From Virgibacillus sp. 7505 (GTDB lineage Bacteria > Bacillota > Bacilli > Bacillales > Amphibacillaceae), in assembly GCF_002272135.1 (NCBI RefSeq), contig NZ_NPBF01000021.1, positions 124,001 to 188,000 on the forward strand: DNA of 64,000 bases, given 5' to 3'. The notes under the pieces were generated by a model. That model ran no database searches. It was given only the letters and a program-made list of their open reading frames with translations, and was not told the DNA's origin. The stretch's first letter is position 1, and each line of letters opens with the position of its first letter. The translations under genes were made by a program, and so were the position numbers. Shown here piece by piece: positions 16,356-24,570 of the stretch.

Positions 16356-17525
16356 ATGAGCAAGCTGCTATACAGAGAAGACGCTTTTTGTGAAAAGTGG
16401 GCGACAGAAATTGACGATACATACAAAAAAGATGGACTATATTTTGTTTCGCTGAAGGAAACAGCATTTTATCCTGGAGGCGGCGGTCAGCCTGCTGATA
16501 GCGGTACAATAGGAGATTTAGAAGTCAAAGCGGTCGAAAGCAAGGATGGTGTACCATATTATGGTCTGGAGACAAGTATAAAAGGTAGAGTCGAATGTCG
16601 GATAGATTGGGATCATCGCTTCGATTTGATGCAGCAGCATACAGGACAGCACCTTCTTTCTGCTGCTTTTCGGCTCGTCTTAGATCGTCAAACAATCGGT
16701 TTTCATTTAGGCCAGGAAGCTGTCACAATTGATTTACCTGGTGGCAAACTAACGGAAGCTGAATTGCAATTGACAGAACAAAAGGTGAATGAACTAATCT
16801 ATGATAACCGCATGATTTCCAGTTACTACGTGACAGCTGCACAGCTGGCTGAACTGCCTGTTGTCAAGCAGCCGTCTGTTACCGAAGATGTTCGAATCGT
16901 TGAGATTGATGGTGTCGAATATAATCCTTGCGGTGGCACACATGTCTCATCCACTGGACAAATAGGATTGATTAAAATCATTAAGACCGAAAAACAAAAA
17001 CAAGGGCAGCGTATTTATTTCCAATGCGGTAAGCGAGCCTTAGAAACTACAAGCAATATGTTTAGCATTGTAGAAAAAGCTGCAGATCAATTCCAAACAA
17101 ACAGCCAGGAAGTTCTCGATAGAATTCAGAAGCAAACTGCTGATTTACAAGCTGCTCTTAAAAGAGCGGAGGAGCTGGAAGGGAGACTAGAGGCATTGGA
17201 ATTACAAGAGCTCATCCAGACAGAAACCCCTATTGTAGTTCGTTCATATAAAGGGAAAAATATAAAGGCCTTGCAGCGAATGGCAGCCAAGCTGGTGGAA
17301 GCAGACAAGAAGTTTGTCATATTGACAGATACTGCGGAGCGAAAACTAGTAATGACGCACAAGTTGAATGATTTCCATAGCGGGAATTTATTCCGTACAT
17401 CACTTTCTGAATTCGGTGGCAAGGGAGGCGGAAGTGCCCAGTTGGCGCAAGCTAGCTTTCAGCAGATAAAAGATTTGGAGCGTTATGTACAATTCTTGCA
17501 AGACCATTATCGAAGCATCGTGTAA
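16356..17525 (+). CDS. AlaX-type alanyl-tRNA editing hydrolase with DHHA1 domain
   Basis: A 389-residue stand-alone editing protein related to the C-terminal half of alanyl-tRNA synthetase. The N-terminal part has the barrel motif FYPGGGGQPADSG (39-50). The zinc/editing site is HTGQH (H95, H99) and CGGTH (C192, H196). A coiled-coil segment at about 235-270 joins to a DHHA1 domain with the glycine-rich FGGKGGGSAQLAQ near 361-373. It hydrolyses Ser-tRNA(Ala) or Gly-tRNA(Ala). The ATG at 16356 is preferred over the one at 16347, which overlaps the AAAGGA ribosome site. Confidence 0.9.
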   Translation: MSKLLYREDAFCEKWATEIDDTYKKDGLYFVSLKETAFYPGGGGQPADSGTIGDLEVKAVESKDGVPYYGLETSIKGRVECRIDWDHRFDLMQQHTGQHLLSAAFRLVLDRQTIGFHLGQEAVTIDLPGGKLTEAELQLTEQKVNELIYDNRMISSYYVTAAQLAELPVVKQPSVTEDVRIVEIDGVEYNPCGGTHVSSTGQIGLIKIIKTEKQKQGQRIYFQCGKRALETTSNMFSIVEKAADQFQTNSQEVLDRIQKQTADLQAALKRAEELEGRLEALELQELIQTETPIVVRSYKGKNIKALQRMAAKLVEADKKFVILTDTAERKLVMTHKLNDFHSGNLFRTSLSEFGGKGGGSAQLAQASFQQIKDLERYVQFLQDHYRSIV

Positions 17526-17541
17526 ACGATGCTTTTTTTTT
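17514..17541 (+). terminator. Terminator of the AlaX gene
   Basis: GCATCGT, loop GTAA, ACGATGC and a run of nine T; the stop codon TAA is in the loop. Confidence 0.85.
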
Positions 17542-17651
17542 TATTTAACATAAATTCAAACTTTTTTAAATAATCGTTAATTTAAGCTGGTAAATTAGTT
17601 CGGAACCCGATATATTAGAACATGCGACTAATCTTGGAGGGGGAGAAGGGT

Positions 17652-19406
17652 TTGCATATATTCAAGAAATTGAAGGATTTTTATTGGCCATACCGGCGTA
17701 ACTTCTACTTATCACTTCTATTCATCGCCATTGTGACGGCCATTACGGTTGTCTATCCCATCATATTGCAAATAACGATTGATGACGTAGTACTGGGTAA
17801 TCAGTACAATCTTATTCCGATTATCTCAATTGGATTCGTCTTATTGATGATCATTAAAGGAATAGCCAATTTCCTGCAACAGTATCTAGGGGATATATTC
17901 GGTATTCAGACTGTATTCAAGATGCGGAATAGTCTGTATCAGAAACTGCAGAGACTGAGCTTCACGTATTACGATAACGCACGCACAGGAGATCTCATGT
18001 CCCGCTTGACCGCGGATGTAGAGGGTATCCGTTTCTTCCTATCGGCAGGAGTAGGTCAGTTCCTGCGTGTTGTATTGCTGATCGTCATCAGTCTTGCTGT
18101 CATGTTTGCATATAGCATACCGCTGGCACTTGTTACGATGGTTTCCATGCCGTTCTTGGCAGTGGTTGTCTATCGTTTCGACAGACGAGTTCATCCTGCT
18201 TTCCGTAATATCAGAACGTCCCTTGGTGTGCTCAATACACGTGTGCAGGAAAATATCAGCGGGATGAATACAGTCAAATCCCTATCCCGTGAGGAATTTG
18301 AGATTGATCGGTTCACAGATAATAATTCAACCTATCGGGACAACTATATTTTCACTTCAAAGGTGTGGGCAAAGTTTTTTCCGCTCATGGAATTAATCGG
18401 TAATATTTGCATGGTTGTCCTCATCTCTTATGGCGGATATCTTGTGATTTCCGGGCAGCTTGAATTAGGCGCACTTGTCGCTTTCTTCAGTCTTGTTTCG
18501 TATATCCTTGGACCGCTCGCGAACCTTGGTTTCATAATCAATATGTTCTCTCAAGCGAAGGCATCGGGGGAGAGACTATTGGAAGTTTTGGAGGCAAAAG
18601 AGGATATTAAACAGCTGGACCAGCCGCTTGGCACAAGAAAGATCAACGGGCATGTAACCTTTGATAGGGTTTCTCTTCAGTACGCAAAGGATGATGACAT
18701 GGCTCTGAAGGATATCAGTTTCGATGCACCCCCAGGTAAAATTATCGGTCTGGTCGGCGGAACTGGATCTGGAAAAACGAGTATCACCCAGCTGATGACC
18801 CGTTTTTATGAACCTACATCAGGCAATATCTACATAGATGGCAAGCCTGTACAGGATTATGATTTAAGAACGCTGAGACAGCATATTGGATTCGTATTGC
18901 AAGAGGCATTTCTATTTTCTACGACAATCAAGGAGAATATTGCATACGGAAATCCGGATCAGGTGAGTCTCGACCAAATCGTGGATGCAGCTAAACGAGC
19001 TCAAGCCCACGACTTTATCATGGAGCTGCCTGATCAGTATGACACACTGCTTGGTGAACGGGGGATGGGACTGTCTGGAGGCCAAAAGCAGCGTATCGCA
19101 ATTGCCCGTGCACTGCTGATCGATCCAAGCATCTTGATTCTGGATGATGCGACTAGTGCCGTTGACATGCAGACAGAAGTGAAGATACAAAAAGCATTGA
19201 AGGAAGTAATGAAAAACCGTACAACGTTCATTATTGCCCATCGTATATCATCGGTTAAGCATGCCGATGAGATTCTAGTGCTGGATGAAGGAGAAATCGC
19301 GGAACGGGGAACGCATGATTTCCTCCTGCGAAATGGCGGTTTATACCAACGTATCTACGATATTCAGTATCAGGATCAAAAAGCAATCATGCGTTCAGCA
19401 CAGTAA
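17652..19406 (+). CDS. ABC exporter half-transporter, first subunit of a heterodimer
   Basis: A 584-residue fusion of a six-helix membrane domain (about 1-310) and an ATPase domain. Walker A GGTGSGKTS is at about 368-376, signature LSGGQKQ near 475, Walker B ILILDDATSAVD near 491-502 and switch His in IIAHRISSV. The catalytic Glu after Walker B is Asp (LDDA), so its own site should be degenerate, as in BmrC or TM287 type heterodimers. The TTG start at 17652 follows GGAGGGGGAG; an upstream in-frame ATG (17622) has no ribosome site. Resembles YfiB/YknU-type multidrug exporters; substrate unknown. Confidence 0.87.
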   Translation: MHIFKKLKDFYWPYRRNFYLSLLFIAIVTAITVVYPIILQITIDDVVLGNQYNLIPIISIGFVLLMIIKGIANFLQQYLGDIFGIQTVFKMRNSLYQKLQRLSFTYYDNARTGDLMSRLTADVEGIRFFLSAGVGQFLRVVLLIVISLAVMFAYSIPLALVTMVSMPFLAVVVYRFDRRVHPAFRNIRTSLGVLNTRVQENISGMNTVKSLSREEFEIDRFTDNNSTYRDNYIFTSKVWAKFFPLMELIGNICMVVLISYGGYLVISGQLELGALVAFFSLVSYILGPLANLGFIINMFSQAKASGERLLEVLEAKEDIKQLDQPLGTRKINGHVTFDRVSLQYAKDDDMALKDISFDAPPGKIIGLVGGTGSGKTSITQLMTRFYEPTSGNIYIDGKPVQDYDLRTLRQHIGFVLQEAFLFSTTIKENIAYGNPDQVSLDQIVDAAKRAQAHDFIMELPDQYDTLLGERGMGLSGGQKQRIAIARALLIDPSILILDDATSAVDMQTEVKIQKALKEVMKNRTTFIIAHRISSVKHADEILVLDEGEIAERGTHDFLLRNGGLYQRIYDIQYQDQKAIMRSAQ

Positions 19407-19417
19407 GGGGGGAGACT

Positions 19418-21238
19418 ATGGAAAACCTGCAATATACTAAGAAAAAGCATACAAACAGATTTCATTATTCCCAGGATCAGGCAATGGAGAAGCCCTTCGA
19501 CTGGGGTCAAATCAGGCGGCTGCTTGGCTTTATGAAACCATACAGCAGGACACTTCTGCCAGGATCGATCATTACAATGCTGCTGTCCACACTTATCCGT
19601 TTGCTCATTCCAATTCTTATCGGTAAAGTTGCGATTGATATGGCTATCGCATCAGGGGATATCCGCTTCCTTATCTATCTGGTAGCTGGTATCGGATTAC
19701 TGTATGTGCTCAACTATGTTGCCAATATACTGCGGATCAAATGGGTGAACATCCTTGGACAGCATGTCATTTACGATTTGCGGAAAACGTTATTCAGTCA
19801 TATCCAGCATCTGTCGCATAGGTTTTTCGATACCCGGTCTGCTGGATCCATTCTTGTTCGGGTTCTTAATGATATTAACTCCTTGCAGGAGCTGTTCACA
19901 AACGGAATTATCAACCTATTGACCGATTCCGTTATGCTGATCGGTATCATAGCTATATTGTTCTTCCTAAGTCCGAAGCTGGCAATAGCAGTTCTCATTA
20001 TCCTGCCACTCATGTTCTTTATCTCAACGAGGCTCAGAAGAAGCATCAGGCGCTCCTGGCAGCAAGTAAGGATGCAAAAATCACGCATGAATTCACATTT
20101 GAATGAAGCAATACAAGGCATTCGTGTCACACAATCTTATGCCCAGGAGCCGGAAAACACAGATTATTTCGAAGCGCTTAACCGGGATAATTTTGAAAGT
20201 GAACGAATTGCTACGAAAAAGAGTGCGTATTTTGGACCTTTCGTAGAGATGAGTAATGCTGTCGGTACAGTTATTCTGATCGCATATGGTGCTCATTTGA
20301 TTTTATCTGATCAGATTGAAATCGGTACTTTCGTTACCTTTGCTTTCTTCTTAGGGATGTTTTGGGAGCCAATCTCCCGCTTAGGACAGATTTATAATCA
20401 GCTGCTTGTAGCGATGGCATCTTCTGAACGTATATTCGAGTTTCTCGATGAAGAACCGAATGTCGAGAATCGGAAGGATGCGAAGCCATTCCCGAATATT
20501 AAGGGAGATATCCGATTCGAGAAAGTTGTGTTTGCCTATAATTCTGATCGAATCGCACTTCACGAAATCGATTTGCATATGGAAGCAGGTCAAACGGTTG
20601 CACTCGTCGGTCATACGGGTTCAGGGAAATCTACTATCGCGAATTTGATCAGCAGATTTTATGATCCGACCGCTGGGGCGGTGAAAATAGACGGCGAGGA
20701 TTTACGAGATGTGAAGCTGCAGGATGTAAGACAGCAAATCAGTGTCGTCTTACAAGATACATTCGTCTTCTCCGGTACGATTATGGAGAATATCCGCTTT
20801 GGTAATCCGGAAGCAACGGACGAACAAGTGAAAGAAGCTGCACGCATTGTCGGAGCGGATGATTTCATCCAGCGCTTGGCTGATGGCTATGAAACGGAAG
20901 TGGAAGAACGAGGAAATATCCTGTCAGCTGGAGAAAGGCAGCTCCTGTCATTTGCACGGACTATGTTAGCTGATCCGAGAATCATCATCCTTGATGAAGC
21001 CACTGCCAGTATTGATACGGAAACTGAGCTAAAAATACAGCATGCTTTGAAAACCTTGCTCCAAGGGCGCACAGCTATTATGATTGCTCATCGCCTATCC
21101 ACAATAAGGGAAGCGGATAATATCATTGTGCTGGAACAAGGCCGTATTTTGGAACAAGGAAGCCATTTGAGGTTGATGGATGCTAGGGGCAAATATTACG
21201 AACTCGTAAAAACACAATTCCAATCAGACGAAAAATAA
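19418..21238 (+). CDS. ABC exporter half-transporter, second subunit of a heterodimer
   Basis: A 606-residue membrane-ATPase fusion, 11 nt after the first subunit. An N-terminal cytoplasmic extension of about 45 residues precedes the helices. Walker A GHTGSGKST is near 397-405 and Walker B IIILDEATASID has the normal catalytic Glu (near 524). The signature is altered, LSAGERQ instead of LSGGQ (near 504). The altered signature faces the degenerate Walker B of the partner, so the pair has one consensus and one degenerate ATP site. Length and sequence are like YfiC/YknV. GGGGGGAG ribosome site. Confidence 0.87.
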   Translation: MENLQYTKKKHTNRFHYSQDQAMEKPFDWGQIRRLLGFMKPYSRTLLPGSIITMLLSTLIRLLIPILIGKVAIDMAIASGDIRFLIYLVAGIGLLYVLNYVANILRIKWVNILGQHVIYDLRKTLFSHIQHLSHRFFDTRSAGSILVRVLNDINSLQELFTNGIINLLTDSVMLIGIIAILFFLSPKLAIAVLIILPLMFFISTRLRRSIRRSWQQVRMQKSRMNSHLNEAIQGIRVTQSYAQEPENTDYFEALNRDNFESERIATKKSAYFGPFVEMSNAVGTVILIAYGAHLILSDQIEIGTFVTFAFFLGMFWEPISRLGQIYNQLLVAMASSERIFEFLDEEPNVENRKDAKPFPNIKGDIRFEKVVFAYNSDRIALHEIDLHMEAGQTVALVGHTGSGKSTIANLISRFYDPTAGAVKIDGEDLRDVKLQDVRQQISVVLQDTFVFSGTIMENIRFGNPEATDEQVKEAARIVGADDFIQRLADGYETEVEERGNILSAGERQLLSFARTMLADPRIIILDEATASIDTETELKIQHALKTLLQGRTAIMIAHRLSTIREADNIIVLEQGRILEQGSHLRLMDARGKYYELVKTQFQSDEK

Positions 21239-21276
21239 GAAAGAGCGTGTCTCAGCTGAGGTACGCTCTTTCTTTT
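21237..21276 (+). terminator. Terminator of the ABC exporter operon
   Basis: AAGAAAGAGCGT pairs with ACGCTCTTTCTT, followed by TTT. Confidence 0.8.
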
Positions 21277-21343
21277 GGGTAATTTTTATTTCTCTGGGCA
21301 TAACAAGAGGAGCGATTATCTTTACAGAAAGCAGGGATATACA

Positions 21344-22699
21344 TTGTTTGCTTATGATAGTGTCATTTTAGCCCGGATGCTTACTTCTATGACGCTTGTC
21401 TTCCATATTATCTTCGCGACAATAGGTGTGGGTGTTCCATTGTTGATCAGCGCTGCTGAATATGTCGGTATACGGAAGAGAGATCCGAGTTATATTCTGC
21501 TCGCAAGGCGATGGACGCGAGGGTTCGTCATTATTGTAGCTGTCGGAGTAGTAACTGGTACGGCAATTGGTCTGCAGCTGTTTCTTCTGTGGCCTACATT
21601 CATGCAGATTGCAGGTCATGTCATCAGTCTGCCCCTTTTCATGGAGACTTTTGCATTCTTCTTTGAAGCTATTTTTCTCGGTGCTTATATTTATACTTGG
21701 GATCGTTTCAAAGGAAGATATACACATTGGTATCTTTCTTTGCCGGTCATTATTGGCGGAGGGATGAGCGCAGTATTCATAACTAGCGTGAACGCCTTCA
21801 TGAATACCCCGCAAGGGTTCACGCTTGAAGGCAGGACAATAACGTCAGTCGAGCCTTTAAAGGCGATCTGGAATCCGGCCACTCCATCGAAGGTATTTCA
21901 TGTTCTTACTTCTTCGTATATGACCAGTGCTGCTATTCTTGCCGCAATCACAGCATTCTTCATCTTGAAATACGGCAATAACAAATACTATAAAAAAGCA
22001 CTGAAACTCACGATGATCGTGACATTAATTTTCTCCATATTCACCGCAATTGCAGGCGATACATCTGCTAAATTTCTTGCCACTTATCAGCCCGAGAAGC
22101 TGGCTGCGGCTGAATGGCATTTCGAAACGGAAAAGGGTGCTGACCTGATTCTTTTCGGTAGGCTGACGGAGGATAATGAAATCAAGGGGGCAATCCATTT
22201 GCCGAAGATACTCAGTTTTTTGTCCTTCGGTGATTTTAACAGTGAGGTCATTGGACTGGATAGGGTCGATGCTGATTTAATACCTCCATTATGGATTCAC
22301 TATATGTTTGATTTGATGGTCACACTTGGAGCATATAGCATCATGATCAGTATGCTTTTCCTGCTGTTCATGTTCTGGAAGAAAAGGGATCAATATAATA
22401 AATGGGTGTTGCGTGCGATTGTAGTAAATGCTCCATTTGCTTTGCTTGCACTTGAATTTGGCTGGATTTATGCGGAGGTAGGGCGGCAGCCGTGGATTAT
22501 GCGCGGGTACTTGCGAGTTGCAGAAGGGGCAGTCTCATCACCATATGTGCATTATGCCTTTGCCATGTTCCTAGTTTTATACGTACTGCTTGGAACATTT
22601 GTCACACTGATACTTGTCCGACTTTATAAGAAAAATCCAATCCAGAAAGAATGGGAACAGCGGTTTCCAGATACGTTATTTGGAGGTGATCAGCGATGA
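21344..22699 (+). CDS. cydA: Cytochrome bd-type quinol oxidase subunit I (CioA/YthA type)
   Basis: A membrane quinol oxidase subunit of about 451 residues with nine helices that holds the hemes. Conserved segments are LARMLTSMTLVFHIIFATIGVGVP with the axial His, SLPLFMETFAFFFEAIFLG with the two Glu, and ALEFGWIYAEVGRQPWIMRGYLR with the GRQPW motif. The Q loop is short, as in the YthA/cyanide-insensitive group rather than E. coli CydA. The start is uncertain: TTG at 21344 has AGCAGGGA before it and fits the family N-terminus; ATG at 21374 would cut the first helix. It overlaps subunit II by 4 nt. Confidence 0.87.
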   Translation: MFAYDSVILARMLTSMTLVFHIIFATIGVGVPLLISAAEYVGIRKRDPSYILLARRWTRGFVIIVAVGVVTGTAIGLQLFLLWPTFMQIAGHVISLPLFMETFAFFFEAIFLGAYIYTWDRFKGRYTHWYLSLPVIIGGGMSAVFITSVNAFMNTPQGFTLEGRTITSVEPLKAIWNPATPSKVFHVLTSSYMTSAAILAAITAFFILKYGNNKYYKKALKLTMIVTLIFSIFTAIAGDTSAKFLATYQPEKLAAAEWHFETEKGADLILFGRLTEDNEIKGAIHLPKILSFLSFGDFNSEVIGLDRVDADLIPPLWIHYMFDLMVTLGAYSIMISMLFLLFMFWKKRDQYNKWVLRAIVVNAPFALLALEFGWIYAEVGRQPWIMRGYLRVAEGAVSSPYVHYAFAMFLVLYVLLGTFVTLILVRLYKKNPIQKEWEQRFPDTLFGGDQR

Positions 22700-23709
22700 G
22701 CTACGAAGTATTAGGGCTATCGGCCTTATGGTTTTTCCTGTTTGCCTACCTGATTATCGCTTCAATTGATTTTGGGGCCGGTTTCTTTGCTTACTATGCC
22801 AAGCAGACAAAGAAAGATCATATTTTGAACCGTTTGATTGCCCGTTATCTATCTCCTGTCTGGGAAATCACAAATGTGTTCTTCATCTTCTTCTATTATG
22901 GACTGGCTGGTTTCTTTCCGGATGCGGGTTATTATTACGGATCCGCCATGCTTATACCAGGATCGATCATTCTAGTCCTGATTGGAATAAGGGGATCCTT
23001 CTATGCGTTTGAGAATTATGGCTCACGCAGCAGCTTGCTGTACACATTCCTTTATGGTGCCAGCGGTTTACTGATACCAGCAGCCATATCAACAGGACTG
23101 ACGATTTCAGAAGGAGGCTTTTTACGCGAGGAGGGCGGAAGTGTCCATTTACGTTACACAGAGCTTCTCACAAACCCGTTCTCATGGGCGGTTGTATTCC
23201 TGGCGATCGTCTCTGTACTGTATATCAGTGCCAACTTCCTGACTTATTATGCTAATAAAGCAGGGGATGAACCTGCACGGAAAATATTGCGGTCATATGC
23301 GCTTTTCTGGTCTGCTCCGCAGATTATTGCAAGCCTGACGGCATTTATCGCTATCAGCAGGCAGAATCCTGAGCATTATAATAATATGCTCGACTTATGG
23401 TGGATGTTCGGCCTGTCCGTCTTATGTTTCTTAGGTGCGGTTTATTTCATTTATAAAGAAAGAAACTATGGTCTTTCCTTCATTTGTGTGATGCTGCAAT
23501 TCTTCTTTGCTCTTCTTGGCTATGGGATCGGTCATATGCCGTATATTCTATATGATCAGATTCAAGTGACAGCTGATGCTACACTTCCGGAAATGGGTAC
23601 TGCCCTGCTGCTTGCTTTCGGGGGAGGCTTACTCATGCTGATTCCATCATTGATCCTCGTCATGCGGATGTTCCTATTCGATGCAGAGTATGTAAAAGGA
23701 AAGAAATAA
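22696..23709 (+). CDS. cydB: Cytochrome bd-type quinol oxidase subunit II
   Basis: A 337-residue membrane protein with eight or nine helices, starting with the family pattern LWFFLFAYLIIASIDFGAGFFAYYA. It carries SPVWEITNVFFIFFYYGLAGFFP and the RGSFYAFENYG region of CydB/YthB. It pairs with subunit I, whose stop codon overlaps this ATG (ATGA). The subunit supports the structure and proton path of the oxidase. The ABC pair upstream is separated by a terminator and is not clearly CydDC. Confidence 0.87.
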   Translation: MSYEVLGLSALWFFLFAYLIIASIDFGAGFFAYYAKQTKKDHILNRLIARYLSPVWEITNVFFIFFYYGLAGFFPDAGYYYGSAMLIPGSIILVLIGIRGSFYAFENYGSRSSLLYTFLYGASGLLIPAAISTGLTISEGGFLREEGGSVHLRYTELLTNPFSWAVVFLAIVSVLYISANFLTYYANKAGDEPARKILRSYALFWSAPQIIASLTAFIAISRQNPEHYNNMLDLWWMFGLSVLCFLGAVYFIYKERNYGLSFICVMLQFFFALLGYGIGHMPYILYDQIQVTADATLPEMGTALLLAFGGGLLMLIPSLILVMRMFLFDAEYVKGKK

Positions 23710-23769
23710 TACAACCTTGACTGTTTGTGATAGACTAGGATTAGTTTATAGGATAGTGGAGGAAGAAAG

Positions 23770-24432
23770 ATGAAGAGAGAGTTTGCAGTAATCGGATTAG
23801 GCCGCTTCGGAGGCAGCATCTGTATGGAATTGAGCCGGGAAGGATTCAACGTGCTCGCCATTGATATCGAAGAGGATAAAGTTAATGAATTTCGCAATAT
23901 CGCATCTCATGCTGTGATTGCAGATACGACGGATGAACAAGTATTAAAAGAACTCGGTATCCGTAATATCGAGCATGTGATTGTGGCAATTGGGGAGAAT
24001 ATCCAAGCGAGTATACTGACAACATTAATGCTTAAGGAACTTGGTATTAAGAAGATAACTGTCAAAGCTCAAAATGATTATCACGAAAAAGTACTGAGCA
24101 AAATAGGCGCCGATCATGTTGTTCATCCGGAACGTGATATGGGTAGAAGAATCGCCCATAAAATAATTAGCAACAACATTCTCGATTACTTGGAACTCAG
24201 TGATGAACATAGCATCGTAGAAGTGCGTGCAGGTAAGAAAATGGCTGGCAGATCACTCATAGAGCTTGATATCCGAGCTGCATATGGCTGTAACGTAGTT
24301 GCTATAAAGCAGGCTAGTGATATAAACGTGAGCCCTTCGCCAGATGCGGAGCTTGAATCTGAAGATGTCTTGATTGTCATTGGTGCAGATCGTGATTTGG
24401 CACGCTTTGAGCGTTCTCTAGCAGATGATTGA
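23770..24432 (+). CDS. ktrC: KtrC/KtrA-type potassium uptake regulatory subunit
   Basis: A 220-residue RCK protein. The N-terminal Rossmann fold has the nucleotide-binding GLGRFGGSICMEL (9-21) with acidic AIDIEEDK at the end of strand 2. The C-terminal RCK_C domain (about 140-220, VRAGKKMAGRSLIELDIRAAYGCNVVAI) binds c-di-AMP in KtrA/KtrC of known species. It forms an octameric ring that gates the KtrB/D channel with ATP/ADP. In B. subtilis ktrC is also close to rnjA. AGTGGAGGAAGAAAG precedes the ATG. Confidence 0.9.
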   Translation: MKREFAVIGLGRFGGSICMELSREGFNVLAIDIEEDKVNEFRNIASHAVIADTTDEQVLKELGIRNIEHVIVAIGENIQASILTTLMLKELGIKKITVKAQNDYHEKVLSKIGADHVVHPERDMGRRIAHKIISNNILDYLELSDEHSIVEVRAGKKMAGRSLIELDIRAAYGCNVVAIKQASDINVSPSPDAELESEDVLIVIGADRDLARFERSLADD

Positions 24433-24438
24433 ACCCTT

Positions 24439-24468
24439 AACCCAAACAGTTGAACTGTTTGGGTTTTC
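24439..24468 (+). terminator. Terminator of ktrC
   Basis: AACCCAAACAG pairs with CTGTTTGGGTT, followed by TTT. Confidence 0.8.
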
Positions 24469-24507
24469 TCATGTTCTAAAAAGGTTACATATAAAAGGAG
24501 GAAAAAA

Positions 24508-24570
24508 ATGAAACGGGAGATGTTATCATGTTTGAAAGAAGAACCGGAGCAGTACTTGCTGACCAATTAG
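24508..24570 (+). other. Short upstream reading frame overlapping the pyruvate oxidase start
   Basis: An ATG at 24508 follows the strongest ribosome site in this region (AAAGGAGGAAAAAA). It opens a 20-codon frame (MKREMLSCLKEEPEQYLLTN) that ends 43 nt inside the pyruvate oxidase gene in another frame. It could be a translational control element or a chance frame. No homology is known to me. Confidence 0.3.

Noticed and set aside
17600-17640. Operator for a MarR-type regulator before the ABC pair
   Set aside because: GTTCGGAAC is a short palindrome, but no regulator gene is adjacent and no second half-site is seen.
17652-21238. CydDC assignment for the ABC pair next to cydAB
   Set aside because: A terminator separates them, and the N-terminal extension, lengths (584/606) and site asymmetry fit drug-type heterodimers better.
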